The notes below the pieces were generated by a model that ran no database searches, was not told the DNA's origin, and saw only the letters and a list, made by a program, of their open reading frames with translations. This document shows positions 32,782 to 45,335 of a stretch of 64,000 bases of DNA, in pieces; the stretch's first letter is position 1; the number at the start of each line of letters is the position of its first letter. Position numbers and translations under genes: made by a program. The stretch lies in contig ML769725.1 in the NCBI GenBank assembly GCA_009733575.1, positions 1 through 64,000 on the forward strand, in the 5' to 3' direction. This DNA is from Gymnopus androsaceus JB14 (lineage: Eukaryota; Basidiomycota; Agaricomycetes; Agaricales; Omphalotaceae).

Positions 32782-34024
32782 TGAGTATGAGTTGGGAGAA
32801 ACAGAATGTGTTGCATTTTGTAGTCAGACAGAGGGGAAGACAATACAAAGTATATTCTGACAAGTGAGTCTATTCTATTACTTATTGTCATATTCTATTC
32901 TAACATATCCATTGTAGGAAATCTGTCACATCAGTAAAAATGGTCTGGGCCTGGGATAGCCTATAGGTTAGACTAATATGACCTGGGCAACCTGGGTGAC
33001 TTAGGCCACCTAGGAATCTGCCCAAATCCTGATATTACCATAGGGAGCCTCATTGCAGCCTGAGCACAACCTGAATGCAACCTGAGTGCAATCTGAGCAC
33101 AACCTGAGTACAACCTGAGGAAACCTGGGGCAGCCTGAAGAAGCTTGAGGAAGCCTGGGACAGCCTGAGATTTATCTAAAACTAGGATTAAAAGCTAAAT
33201 AGCTTCAATAAACTATTATATTGAATTATAATGTGTATAAATATTATTAAAAGAACATTAGACACCCCAATTATTGGAAGTTATCTACATATAAGTGTGT
33301 AAAATAAGTGCCCAAATAAGCACCAAACCAGATGGGTGCCTGTAGACTGCATACAATGAAAAGTCTGTTGATGGGGTCAAATCAGATTCATCATGAAGTA
33401 ACATTTAACTTGATAAATATGTTAGTATACTTAAACTAGAGTTAAAAATACTTAAGTGAGGTAATCCGAGTTATAAGTTAAGGCTAGTAAAACATTAATG
33501 AGTCTTGAAAAATAATTTCACCTTGAAATAAGTCAAATATCCATGAGTTTAATGAGGTAATAAGGTTTCAGTAAGATAAATGTGGAAATTGAGAAAAAAG
33601 ATACAGCTGAATAATAAAGTATGAGAATTATTTTTTGGCTTGTATAACTCAGCAAAAGTATCCCTAGGTTACCTCAAGTTGCCTCAGACTCCCTCAGCGC
33701 CTCAAGCTCCCTCAGCTGGCTCCCTCAGATTGTCTCAAGCTCCCTCAGCAGGCTCCCTCAGCAGGCTCTCTCAGATTGCCTCAGGCTCCCTCAGGCTCCC
33801 TCAGGCTCCCCTAGGAATAAGGGAATGGACTTATGAAAGCCTGGGTGACCCGGGTAACCTGGGTGTCCTGGGTGTCCTCAGGTCATCCAAGGCCCAGACC
33901 ATTTTTGCTGATGCATTGCTGGATTTGAGCACTTGTGCAAGGATGTTCCCTTTGTGCAGATGACAATCCAGTGCTCCCCATCCCTTGAAGAGGCCATCCA
34001 ATTTGCAGAAGGAGATATTTTAAT
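32782..34024 (+). pseudogene. Small unrecognised gene interrupted by element D
   Basis: A first exon (peptide includes FVVRQRGRQYKVYSDK) ends at a GTGAGT donor near 32863, and the acceptor TTGTAG is at about 32917. The second exon is cut at 32928 and resumes at 33916 (GFEHLCKDVPFVQMTIQCSP, then EEAIQFAEG) to a stop near 34024. Removing element D and one CA keeps the frame open. The pattern GRQ...VY...GF...S..EA..F is faintly like an RNase H1 hybrid-binding domain, but that is weak. Confidence 0.45.
32929..33913. mobile_element. CATCAG-family TIR element D
   Basis: 985 bp between CATCAGTAAAAATGGTCTGG and its complement, with CA duplicated at 32927-32928 and 33914-33915. The interior aligns with elements C and E (AT-rich core, CAGCCTGAGCACAACCTG-type and CCTCAGG-type repeats). 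Confidence 0.88.
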
Positions 34025-35069
34025 ATAATTCCTGGTATTCCCAAGTTCTACCTACTATTTCTTTCTTTGCATTTTAGTAGCTCTGTGCCATTGGCAAAAT
34101 GATCACATTATTTTTCTTGTGCTTATCACCATAAGCTCAATTCAACCACAGAAGAAAAAACTGAAAACTGAATGCACCTCAGCAAGCTGGTGCCAATGGA
34201 GCTTGATAGAGATATATAAGGAATTTCAAAGTTTGGTGGAGCTAAAGGGGTGAGGGTCTTCCCAAGGTGTTTTTCTAGTAACATTCTGAAACTGATTGAA
34301 CTGATGGGGGAGACTAAGCAATGTGAAACCAAAAGCAAGTATGAGCTTATTAAGGCTAAGCTCAGCAGAGCTGAAGTACTGACTATACAGTATATGACCA
34401 TAAGCTCTTTCAGATCTTTCTTGATTGAAAGGTTCTTGAATGCTTCTGAAGTAGCTTTACATAGACCTGATGAACCAGGTATTCATTAAACAAGGCAAAG
34501 CACAGATTAAAGTAGAATGTATAACATTTTGGTGCTGCCTTGGTAGCAGGAATCTGGGTGCGCAAAGTATGCATGATCTTATTAAGCTCCAAAAGCATGT
34601 CAGAGGCCTTGTTGACGTTCTCAGCTGTACTGTAGATCTCTGAGATATTCTTCTACTTAGATACTACTTTAATTGTTGCTGTAATTTTGGTTTTTGTTGG
34701 TGTTCCATTGGATGTTAGAAATAAGAAATGGAGTTTAAATGATTGTATAGCCGTTTGACCTCAACTGGGCCCTGAGGCAAACAGATAAGCTACATGAGTA
34801 ACTACATACTGTATTTATATCTGTAAGGATGACTATGTCATAGTGCATATAATAGGAAAGTGAGTACTATGTGAATATCTGTTGCTACTATGCATACAGT
34901 AAAGTGGCTACTATGAGTATATGCATGGATACTGTGAGTGTATGCGCAAATATCTCCTATGATATCATATATTCACAAGTATGTTGTAATGTGGGTTAAA
35001 ATAGATTTTCTATAAATTCCAACATTGGAGAGCTCTGTTGTTGGGATTTAAGAATCACAAACAATTTAA
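34025..35069. other. No confident gene
   Basis: A plus-strand frame at 34250-34489 has protein-like composition but no recognisable motif. The rest is AT-rich. Confidence 0.35.
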
Positions 35070-35700
35070 GAAAAAGTTTACTTGCTATTGAAAGCTTCTA
35101 TCACTGCCTCCTCTACTTCTGGCAGCTTCTTGATGTCACTCCTAATCTGCTTTTTCATGCAGGACCAGGACCACTGCATGATAATAGTCAGGCTTTTTTG
35201 GATATCCTGCAGAGTGCCTCCAAATAAAGCTAGACCTACAGTGTCAATAGCCAGGGGGAGGTAGATATTCACTGATAGCTAAGAGGTGTCTAAGTTCACT
35301 CCTTGCATGCTAAGAAGAGTAACTGGATTGATGTTGTGGGCATTCAGGCCCTTGACTACAGTGGAATAAATCTTTCATCTCTCCCAGGACTGGGAGATGA
35401 GTGCCAACCACTTTTTACAACTGGGAGCAGCAACTGCTTCCTGTGTTGATATAGTGAATTTAGTTTTAGCTTTCTCTGTTGGCTGAGCCTGGTACATTTG
35501 GAAGTAAGACAGGATATTATTGGCATCTTTGCAAGACCAACTGGTTGGAAGTAGCTTATTGTTAGTGGGGAAAAGATCATGGTGAATATTGGTTAAGTCT
35601 TGCCAAACAAGTCAGTCCCAGGGATGTTGTGCATCTTCAAAGAAGAAGAGTTTGATCAAGGCACTGACAGCTGTATGGCTAGTGATGCAACTGCTGTGCA
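35070..35700 (-). pseudogene. Unrecognised minus-strand gene remnant
   Basis: One minus frame reads through (LIKLFFFEDAQHPWD, TNIHHDLFPTNNKLLPTSW, SYFQMYQAQPTEKAKTKF, LFGGTLQDIQKSLTIIM) with three internal stops, two of them TGA where Trp is plausible. Composition is protein-like; the family is unknown. The coding region ends near 35075. Confidence 0.5.
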
Positions 35701-35734
35701 AATAGAATGCATATAGTGTATATATGCATCAATA

Positions 35735-36772
35735 TATGTATTAATATTGTCTTGGATACTGCTAAAAAGGTGCTTCACAGCAAGAGACAAGCAATGTCTA
35801 TAACATATATATTATCCAAGTGCTTTGTATTGAAATAGGAGTATAAATGGGCCTTGAGATTTGGCTTAGAGGGCCTAAGATCCATTCATGGAATGTTAGG
35901 AAGGCAGGGTGGACATTGGTTTAGTCAGAAAACAGAGGAACAAGAGGATCCAAGGCAGGCAAAGTATTTAGGCCGAAATAGGAAAAATGGGATAAACAGA
36001 ACCTTTCTACAGCCTTCGGAACATTGGAAACAGAGCAAAAAGGGCTCAAGGGATAAACCAGGGATAACTGTGAATAGGCAGGAAGGTTAAAAAGGATGGC
36101 AGGACAAGGATGAGGTTTTTGGTATAAGAAGGGAGGAAAACATTGAAATGGAGCAGCTTGTGGCATTCCTATTGCTACAAGCCTTGTTGTGTTCCATACA
36201 TACTGTTTGTGTGCTTATTGTTGTATTGTACATTGTGTATTAGCATTTTTTTTGGCTTTTGTGGCAGTTGTGTGCAAGCAACTGGCCTTCTTGTGTTTTG
36301 GCATCAGTGTGTAAGCTGTTAGCCTTCTTGTATCATGTGTTAGCAATTTGTTACTTGTACTATTGCATGTTAGTAATAGTTGTGTGTTTTGACTTGTTTC
36401 ACAACAGTTTTATACTGTTTTATTACATACTCTACCTACCCTACATTCCACTGTCTAAACAGCCCCCAAACTTTGTGTTTTGGGCTGGTTTTGTTTTCAT
36501 TTCCATCCTACTTCACATCATCCATAGTGAGCTTCAATCTCCCTGGCTTGAAACAACTCCAGGATACCCATTTAAACTCCATAAGTCTCATTTTGATCCC
36601 ATCAATAAATTACACTTCAACCACTGTGAATGGATCTTAGACCCTCTAAGCCAAATCTTGAGGCCCATTTATACTCCCATTTTGATACAAAGCACTTGGA
36701 TAATATATACTGTCTCTTGCTGTGAAGCACATTTTTAGCAGTACCCAAGACAATATTGACACATACTCAGGA
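35735..36772. mobile_element. Element with ~130-bp terminal inverted repeats
   Basis: 35747-35885 is reverse-complementary to about 36625-36757 (key string CAAGTGCTTTGTAT and the GGGCCTTGAGATTTGGCTTAG region). The interior contains a piece shared with the gypsy 5' LTR. Exact ends and target duplication are unclear. Confidence 0.65.
36375..36529 (+). repeat. LTR fragment related to the gypsy element at 51420
   Basis: Shares about 150 bases with 51420-51570, including CACTGTCTAAACAGCCCCC and AACTTTGTGTTTTGGG. The coding part of the element is absent here. Confidence 0.75.
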
Positions 36773-37367
36773 CCACGGAAAGTGATGGCCCACCTGTTTT
36801 TGAGCAATATCTCAACAACAACTTGAAATTTTCACTAGGTCCAAGTTGTGGAATTTACCTGGAGTACATTTCTGACTTTCTGACACTGGTTGTAAAATAT
36901 TTATATGAGAATTAGTTGCTATATAAGGAATTCTTCAAAACTCTCAAAATCTGCAGGAGTAGAAAATTTTTTTCAAGCCAAGCTGTGCTCACCATTAGAA
37001 AGAGCAGCCTCATTGATGCATATAGTCACATTATCTCCCCTACACTTGAATATCAACTGTCCCAGTTCAGTTTGGATAAAATTCATGCAGGTCCCAACAT
37101 GTGCTTTCTCGATCTGATTTCAAATGTACTCTAAGTTCGTTGTCTGAGTATCTTCAAGACATTTCACATGCAAATCATACTTGATGTTTCAACCTAGCAA
37201 AACTTCTGTCATTTACTTTCAGCTGTGCCTCTTGCTTCAACTGTCACTGTCTTTGGGCTAAATCTTCTCTCTTCAAGTCTTGCAGCAACCTTGGCTGCTG
37301 ACCATGATAAAATACCAGGTCCAACTTGTTTTTCACCACAACTTTGTTCTTTTTGCTCCCACTTTGA
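36773..37367. other. No confident gene
   Basis: Short frames only, no recognisable feature. Confidence 0.35.
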
Positions 37368-37884
37368 TTGCACTTGTTCTCAATGGCTCCTGCCATGATT
37401 CCTGTTGACAGCATGACTAACCATCAAATGAGGCAATTCAACCATTTTCAATTGATCTATACTGCTCTTGCAGACTCTCTTGCAATTTCCCAGTTGACTT
37501 ACAAGGATGACTTGCAGTCTTGTATGATAATTGGGGTACATCATAACTGTCTATTTCTTGACCCCTATACTGATCGTAACTTCTTTGTAGATTGAATTTG
37601 TTAAGACCAGCCCCATTTGGGTAGCCAACAACAACACTTGCATTGAGGCTCTTATTGAGGTCCAAACTCACTTGGAAAAGCTTGGATTTACTCTGACACT
37701 CTTTGCACCACTCAGTGCTGTCACCAATGTCTTATGTGAATATTGTCAGGGCAAATTAAACTCCCAGGCAACTGCTATTGAACTTCAGATGATTGTTGAC
37801 AATGACATGAAGATAGCAGTAAAGTATAGGCATAGTCCATGTTCACATATCTTTATAATATTGGTCTTTCACAAAATTAAGTAA
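37368..37884 (+). pseudogene. Unrecognised coding fragment
   Basis: The frame 37368-37595 is followed in frame by 37672-37884 (ALIEVQTHLEKLGFTLTLFA, EYCQGKLNSQATAIELQMIV), separated by one stop. The composition is protein-like with no motif I know. Confidence 0.35.
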
Positions 37885-38211
37885 ATTCAGAAACCTGTTT
37901 CTTTGCATCTTCTCAATGATAGTCCAGGCTCATAAGAGTGGAAGACCACTTCCCAATTCCCAATATATAGTCACCAAACTCTTGCCGGAAACTGTAGTCA
38001 GGTTCCTTGCTGTAAAATTGGACATAGGTTCAGTGTACCATAGACCATAGACCGGCAAAAGTCTGGAAAGGGCCTCCCTTCTTGAATATACTCCTTCGAA
38101 TGTATGGGTTGAAGACCAGAGTGAGGATGAAAACATCTTGATCTGCTGGACCTGTTGTGAAAATCCTTGCATCTCCAAACCTTTTGGCCATATTGAGATA
38201 ACAGTTAGTAA

Positions 38212-38951
38212 TAGAGATGGGCATGAATAGCAAATATTTGCAAATATTCATGGATATTTGGTATTCATTATTTGTGAATAGAGTAATTTTTTTGATGAAT
38301 ACATTCATGACACGAATGTTTACTCAAGTGGAAATATCTGTTTCAGAACCACAAATATCCGTGGTCATTTAATCGCAAATATTCACAAATACTTGTAGAT
38401 AGCTAATATTCAACTTGGGCATAGAAATAACAACTTAAAAGTACTTATAAGTTCACTATTAGTACTCAACATGTATTAAAATGGCTACAATACATTTATA
38501 CAATTTTGGCATGTCCGGGAATTGAACTCAGCTGGTTAGCTATCGTCGGAAGGCCTGACCTTAATCCAGAGTTGGCGCCGACAACCACTTACAACCACTA
38601 AGCCATATGGATTTTGTTACATCAACCTAACCATACATGTATATACCTATCCAAACAATGTTCCAAAACTTATACTAAGTTTATTTATCCATAAATGTAC
38701 TTAAACAGCTAAGTACATAAGTCAATTATAATTTTTTTTGAATATAATTTTTTTCAATGAATACTGGCTACCTGGAAAAGTATATTTGAGTATTTGTCCT
38801 GAAATACTTGTATTCATGTATATTCGTTACTCGAGTGTTTATAACTGAAGATACTTGAGTATTAATCCGAGTTTAAATAGTTGATTGTTTAAGTAAATAT
38901 TTGTGACACGAATGACGAATATACTCGAGTACATATTCGTGCCCACCTCTA
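38212..38951. mobile_element. hAT MITE copy 1 (740 bp)
   Basis: TAGAGATGGGC...GCCCACCTCTA ends with a perfect 8-bp duplication GTTAGTAA (38204-38211 and 38952-38959). Many AATATTTG/CAAATATT repeats lie near the ends. An internal tRNA-like stretch is at about 38515-38610. Non-coding. Confidence 0.93.
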
Positions 38952-39104
38952 GTTAGTAAGTATTGGGTGGCAATGAGTGGAGCAAATTGCACTTCCACAC
39001 AACCTCAGTAGGTGAGCGGAACTTGTCAATCTGATTCTGAAAATCAGCAAGAAGAATACAAATATTTGACTGGGGATCAAGTAGACCACACTGGTCCAAC
39101 TGAG

Positions 39105-40201
39105 CTACAACCCAATCCAAAAACTCCACTCCTTTTGGAGTTGCTCCCCTAGCCCATCCTCAATTATTTGGCAACAATTGACAGACAGCTGGCGAAACAC
39201 CATTGTGAACAAGGATTTTGGGTCCAACTTGATCAAAGAGCAGACAAATGAGTTTTGCCTGGTCGATGGCAAGAGTAGGATGGGAGATTCCCAAGGTGGT
39301 ACTAGTTCAATATAGGAGCAAAACTTCTTTATGCCATTCAATGATTGACACTTTACGGTGACTGAGGAACAATTCCTTGGTGTCACCATTGGATGGCAGG
39401 ATGATTAGTGTTCCTGAAGGGATTCTTGATTCGCAAAGACGTGACCCTTGCAATTGTCCACTGTACACTTTTCTCCATTCACAATCTTCACACCTGCAAT
39501 CAGGTGAATAGGAGCCTGTACCGCCTTGGGAGGAGATGGATCAAATCCTCTGAGCAAATGAATTGCAGAAAGAATAGTAGCAGCAGATGGTAAATGTGTC
39601 TGAAGGGTTTGATTTGTGTTCTGATAGTGCTTCCACACCTTGTGACAATGGATATTGTCATAATTAAATATTGTTTGGCACTCAGGCTTGATACAAACAA
39701 CTAGGTTATATATGGGGTCAACTTGAATGCCATATTGAAGAAGGAACAACCACAAATCTTCTGGACATTTGTCCACGTTTAGTGCTTCATTGTCATCTTC
39801 GCCTTCAGATCCCAATTCCTGGCCTATAAATGCCTGTGAGGGATAGATTAAATGCATTGAGAGTTATATGTACCATTGCCATCTTGCTCTTCCTCCAACT
39901 CGTTCTCATTCTGTACATCTGTGCCCTGATCAACCTCCATTGAGTCACCTGCACCCACATTCAAATCCCATGCATTGGCCATCGGAAAATCTACCAGACT
40001 AGCAACAGGAGAATTGGTGGACATTTCTGCATTTTTGGTGCTGAGGTCCACATTGAGAGCCATTACATCTTCTGGATCCACTTGTTGGGCGTTGAATGTC
40101 AGAGAAGAGGTTAAAGGCACTGAGGAAGGCTGTGGAGAAGGTAACAGAGCGATGGAAGGTGACCAGGGAGCAACAGGAGTGTTGACCGAGTTAAACCCCA
40201 A
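39105..40201 (-). pseudogene. OrsD/DUF3505-like double zinc-finger protein
   Basis: The N-terminal acidic, Ser/Pro-rich part comes from the ATG at 40201. A 50-bp intron (39873-39824, GTACAT...TTATAG) joins in frame to GQELGSEGEDDNEALNV. Then come LWLFLLQYGIQVDPIYNLVVC and the two Cys/His clusters C-x4-C...H...H (CIKPECQ...HCHKVWKHY and CTVDNCKGHVFANQESLQEH). This paired-finger layout is typical of the OrsD domain found in fungal, often repeat-associated and subtelomeric proteins. A TAA at 39405-39407 falls where a Leu would precede the last finger residues, and the frame continues to 39105. Likely inactive. Confidence 0.6.
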
Positions 40202-40532
40202 GACAGGCTGAAGAGATGGTCTAGGAGATCCAGGAAAGGATGGAAGGGCCTTCCGGACAATTCAGATGCTGAATCATGCCTGGATCAGACTGTTGTGAAA
40301 ATACAGGAGCATTGGCAGTCAGAGAAGTTGATTCTGCTCCAGGAGATAGTCCGGGAGGCACAATAATAGGTACAGGAAGGGAAGAATGAGGTTCCTGAGG
40401 GTTAGTTGGACCCCTTGTATCTGCTGCGACTGAACCCAACAATTTTGGAGGGTCAGGAGCATTTGGAGAATTAGATGTTGAAGCGGTGGCGGTTGAGACA
40501 TTGGAGGAGGGGTCTACAGGATTGGAAGGTGG

Positions 40533-41067
40533 TCATGGAGGTGCTGATATTTGGAAATCAAGGATGAACCGCTGCATGCGGCATACTGTACAATTTCTGG
40601 TAGTTGAAGCATGCATGGTCTTCTTCATCACACGCACAAGGCATCTTGCCATCCGCGCAATGGTATACCGTAACATCTTGACCTTTTTTGAAGAGATTAG
40701 TGTAAGAAAATAAACAATAGTTTGGTAGCACACCTTTATACTTGATTGTATGCAACGGCAAGTGATACATTTGCATGTGGGCAGCTGCATCTGATCCATG
40801 ATAAGGAAACAACAGTAAGAATCGGTGCATACACTGTGGAGATCTATTAGCAAAAGGTAAATGTAGATAGATATTTAAACTCACAGCGTGTTCTTCTTGG
40901 ATGGCATTTTTGTTGGCATGGATTGGCCCCATGAATTCAAGGATTCGGTTCACAGGTGGATGAATGAATAGAAGAAGAGAGATAATGTTGACAGGCAGAG
41001 TATGGGACAGACCAGACAGAAGAGGAAGAGGAATGTTGGGAGCTAGACTGGATACCAAGGCCTGCAT
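40533..41067 (-). pseudogene. Coding remnant upstream of the OrsD-like ORF
   Basis: The minus frame 41067-40558 includes YHCADGKMPCACDEEDHACF, a Cys/His cluster, and a likely intron (GTGTGC...AAAAAG, about 40732-40683). It may belong to the same gene as 39105-40201. Its upstream end is bounded by the MITE at 41071. Confidence 0.4.
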
Positions 41068-41070
41068 TTA

Positions 41071-41479
41071 CAGAGGTGGCCAAAAGATATTCCCCACCTT
41101 AATCTGGAAAATTATTCCCACAGATAGCTGGCCTCCCCATACCTTCCTATACCTTTTGAAGTATAATTGAAAGGAACAAAAGATAAATGGTTCAACAGTA
41201 AATTCTTATTTTGAGACATCTACTGAAGATTTCTAAGCAGCTTGAGGGTGATGAACCTACACAATAAGTATGTCATAATAACCACATCACAACTTGTAAG
41301 TGCAAATTTTCGATATGTTATCTTGGCACTACTTCAGTGGGCCACAATGTATACATTATATATCATAGAAGCAGTTTCTAGAATTGTATTCAGTCAGATT
41401 TCAGGACATACAAGGAGACCAGCTAGCTGTGAGAACAATTTTCCATATTAAGGTGGGGAATATCTTTTGGCCGCCTCTG
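41071..41479. mobile_element. 409-bp mariner-type MITE
   Basis: CAGAGGTGGCCAAAAGATAT...GGCCGCCTCTG with about 40-bp inverted repeats and TA duplications (41069-41070 and 41480-41481). Non-coding. Confidence 0.9.
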
Positions 41480-41784
41480 TATAAGAAGATTAGCCATCTA
41501 CAACACTGGAAATATTGAAATTGACCTTTGGTAAAAATCAGGTCTTCGACTGACATGGATACTGGTTGAGTAGACAAGTGTTGTAATGAAGTTGGGAATC
41601 AATAAAGTCAGAGCGAGTGCCTATGGCCCAGCCTTGCGGTTCGAGATAAGTGATTTACCTAACGAGTGTACTTGAGCCAAATGCTTTCAAAGTCTGGTGT
41701 GCAATAATTCATGCTTTGATTTATAGCAACATATATATACAAACATAGATACAAATGTAGATATAAAACTGCAAAGAACCTAGC
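41480..41784. other. No gene seen
   Basis: 3' flank of the minus-strand ORF ending at 41785; no supported feature. Confidence 0.4.
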
Positions 41785-43385
41785 TCAATCCAAAGCAATG
41801 TTGGATTGAAGCTCAGGTTCTCTAATGTCTGGATTAGCCTCAACATCAAATTCAACTGGGATGTCACCATAGCTAATGAGAGGTGAATACATCAGCAAAA
41901 ATGGTCTGGGCCTGGGATAGCCTATAGGTTAGACTAATATGACCTGGGCAACCTGGGCAACCTGGGTGACTTAGGCCACCTAGGAATATGCCCAAATCCT
42001 AATATCACTGGAGAGTGACTTAGGCTACCTAGGAATATGCCCAAATCCTGATATCACCAGAGGGAGCCTCCTTGCAGCCTGAACACAACCTGAGCACAAC
42101 CTAAGTGCAACCTGAACACAACCTGAGTACAACCTGAGGGAACCTGGGGCAGCCTGGAGAAGCTTGAGGAAGCCTGAGGAAGCCTGAGGAAGCCTGGGAC
42201 AGCCTGGGAAAGCCTGGGACAGCCTGAGATTTATCTAGAACTAGGATTACAAGCTAAATAGCTTCAATAAACTAGTACATTGAATTATAATGTGTATTAA
42301 TATCATTAAAAGAACAGTAGACACCCCAATTATTGGAATTTATCAACATATAATTGTGTAAAATAAGCGCCCAAATAAGCGCCAAACCGCGTGGGTGCCT
42401 GTAGACTGCGTACAATTAAAACTCTGTTGATGGGGTCAAATCAGATTCATCATGAAGTAACAGTTAACTTGATAAATATGTTAGTCTACTTGAACTTGAG
42501 TTAAAAATACTTAAGTGAGGTGTTCCAAGTCATAAGTTAAGGCCAGTAAAACATTAATGAGTCTCGAAAAATAAGTTCACTTTGAAATAAGTCAAAAATC
42601 CATGAGTTTAATAAGATAATAAGGTTTAAGTGATATAAATGTGGAAATTGAGCAAAAAGATAAAGCTGAATAATAAAGTATGAGAATTATTTTTTGGGTT
42701 GTATAACTCAGCAGAAGTATCCCTAGGTTACCTCAAGTTGCCTCAGGCTTCCCAGGCTTCCTCAGGCTTCCTCAGGCTTCCTCAGGCTTCCTCAGGCTTC
42801 CTCAGGTTTCCTCAGGCTTCCTCAGGTTTCCTCAGGCTTCCTCAGGTTTCCTCAGGCTCCCTCAAGTTTCCTCAGGATTCCTTCAAGAAGCCCAGGAATA
42901 AGGGGGTGGACTTATGAAAGCCTGGGAAACCTAGGTGTCCTGGGTGTCCTGGGTGTCCTAGGAGACCTAGGTAGTCCTTAGGTATCCTCAGGTCATCCAA
43001 GGCCCAGACCGTTTTTGCTGATGTAAGAGACATGTAATGATTGCAAGACAATGTACCAAAAGTCACCAAGACTGTCTTCATATATTGATTCCATGGTTGT
43101 CAAATCGATGGGGGAGTCAGCAGATTGACCACTTTTCCCACCAGCAATGATCTGATGCTTATTCAAACCAGTGTATACAGGCTCTTCTTCTTCAGCAGTA
43201 TCCTGGATCTCTGTAACATTACATTTGGCACCCATGAATTCGATATCGCTTGATTTGTTGTATATGGATTCGGTATCAGCCATGCTATTGGAATTGCTAG
43301 CGTAACCATCCGCGGTATCATAGTTCTGCTGCTGAGTACGCAACACTGTGGGCTTCAGCTGCAATGGTTCGTGTCTGTCTGCCAT
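41785..43385 (-). pseudogene. 154-codon ORF interrupted by element E
   Basis: The ATG at 43385 opens MADRHEPLQLKPTVLRTQ. The frame is open until element E at 43023, then continues at 41889 to the TGA at 41787-41785 (GDIPVEFDVEANPDIREPEL). Without the element and one TA copy it is exactly 155 codons including the stop, with no other defect. It is acidic, Ser/Asp-rich and not recognised. The absence of other damage suggests a recent insertion into a gene, or repeat-borne ORF, that was intact at the time. Confidence 0.6.
41890..43023. mobile_element. CATCAG-family TIR element E
   Basis: 1134 bp between CATCAGCAAAAATGGTCTGG and its complement, with TA duplicated at 41888-41889 and 43024-43025. 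It aligns over its length with elements C (inverted) and D. Confidence 0.92.
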
Positions 43386-44072
43386 AGTGGGCTGGGTGCA
43401 AGTGTTAATCAGACTAGGTGAACCGGATTGCAGATGTCATGAACTAACTTGATACAAAGGAAGTGCACTGTGTAGATTAAAGATCCCGATGGTTTTTGGA
43501 GCTCATTGTTAGCTTTTGAGTTCAAAAGGAAAGATTTGATTTTGGGATTTTGTAGCGATGTTGGTAATATATCTGCGGATGTACAAGTCAGTGCCTAGAT
43601 CAATTAAATACATAAGTAAATGAACTGACTAGGATCTGAGAAACTACCTGACTTGGCTTGATATTTCACTGGTTTTTGTAGTCGTCATAGACAAAGCCTT
43701 GCTAGGTAATAATAACCAGGCAGGCCAGTTATTTTACGCCACCAAACGAGTTCAGTGGATTCCAGGAAGTAGAAGGGAAGGAAGAGTCCAGAGTGGCCGT
43801 AGTGAAGGGGAAGAAATACTACAGACTTGGTGCTCAAAATGTTCTAGTGCTTATCAAAAACAATTCTCATAGCCATTGAGTTAGGGCGCTTACAACTTGT
43901 CTTGTTCTTTCCCAACCTCTCACTGAATGCGTTCAGTGAATTGATAGCTGGTAAATACTGGTGTCCCGACCACCATCTCTCCTCCCTCTCCAATCTGCCC
44001 TTCACTGGAATCTTCCAGTGAAGCAAATAACTCAACTTGTTCAGCTATTGCTACCTAGTGTTGGAATGCTAA
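43386..44072. other. No gene seen
   Basis: Probable upstream region of the 43385 ORF; no motif that I can support. Confidence 0.4.
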
Positions 44073-45060
44073 CATCTGGAAAAGTGCCTAAAGCCCTGAG
44101 ATATCTGAATATCTCTGGGGGAGCCCAGGAAAAGTCCCAATTCCTAGGCTTTTTCAGGTAGTCTTGAAATGTCCTGGGCACCCTGGGTGGCTCAGGGTAC
44201 CCAGGAAAATGCCCATATCCTAGGGACTCCCAAGATTCCCCGAAGAAAATTAAAGTCCCCCAGGATATGCCACTTTCTTTGAAAAGCCTTGAGTAATCCT
44301 AGGTACATTCCAGAAGCATTCTAGAGCATTCCTGAGTAGCCCAAAGATATCATTGGGTACCCTGAAGCATCCTGGGACATTTCTGAGATGTCTCTGCAAT
44401 GATCCCAGAAAAACTCTGTATAGCCCTGGGCTCCTGAGCATCCCTAGGATATAGAGATTTTCCTATGGAGCCCTGGGAAACCCTAGCTACTCCAGGAAAG
44501 CTCAGGAGTATGCCAGGGAACCCCAGAAATACTTTGGAGATACTTGAAAAAGGCCTGGTGATAGCCCAGGGAAGCCCAAGGATATTTCAGGAAAGCCCAG
44601 AGATAGTCCAGGGAAGCCCAGAGATACTCCAGGAAAGCTCAGAGATACTCCAGGGAAGCCCAGAGATACCTGTGGGATGCCTAGGGACAGTCCAAGCAAG
44701 CTTAGAGATAATCCAGGGAAGCACAGAGATCCAGGGGAGCCCCAGGGACCCAGGGACACCTCAGGCTATTCCTGAATTATTTGCATTGAAATGGGATTAT
44801 TGAGGTACTATTATGCTCTCAAATTGAGATGACCATGTTTGAAATAGATGTATTAAAAATATTTGTATGATTTTTTGAGATTAAATCAGTTGCTTGTGCT
44901 TCTGGGCTGAAATACACTGAGTTAAATATTTTCAGTATTTTTTATGATTTTTTCGTGATTTTTGGGACCTGATGGCACATAAATATGCATTTGATCATGT
45001 GACTATATACCCTTTGAGTCTAGACTGTAAAATATGCTAAGTTATTCCTGTAGAGTTGGG

Positions 45061-45085
45061 NNNNNNNNNNNNNNNNNNNNNNNNN
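45061..45085. other. Assembly gap inside duplicated sequence
   Basis: Sequence 44848-45060 is repeated almost exactly at 45086-45300. The inverted sister copy X2 has it only once, so the duplication is very probably an assembly error. Confidence 0.9.
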
Positions 45086-45335
45086 ATGTATTAAAAATAT
45101 TTGTATGATTTTTTGAGATTAAATCAGTTGCTTGTGCTTCTGGGCTGAAATACACTGAGTTAAATATTTTCAGTATTTTTTTATGATTTTTTTCGTGATT
45201 TTTGGGACCTGATGGCACATAAATATGCATTTGATCATGTGACTATATACCCTTGAGTCTAGGACTGTAAAATATGCTAAGTTATTCCTGTAGAGTTGGG
45301 GTGTTATAGTGCATAAAGCTTCTACTATTTATTAT

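Noticed and set aside
44465..44803. 112-codon frame rich in GSPEI repeats, and its mirror at 49276-49614
   Set aside because: Product of CCCAGAGATACTCCAGG repeats inside X1 and X2; no start context or homologous domain.
45042..45230. Frame running through the N gap
   Set aside because: It crosses undetermined bases and the duplicated assembly flank.
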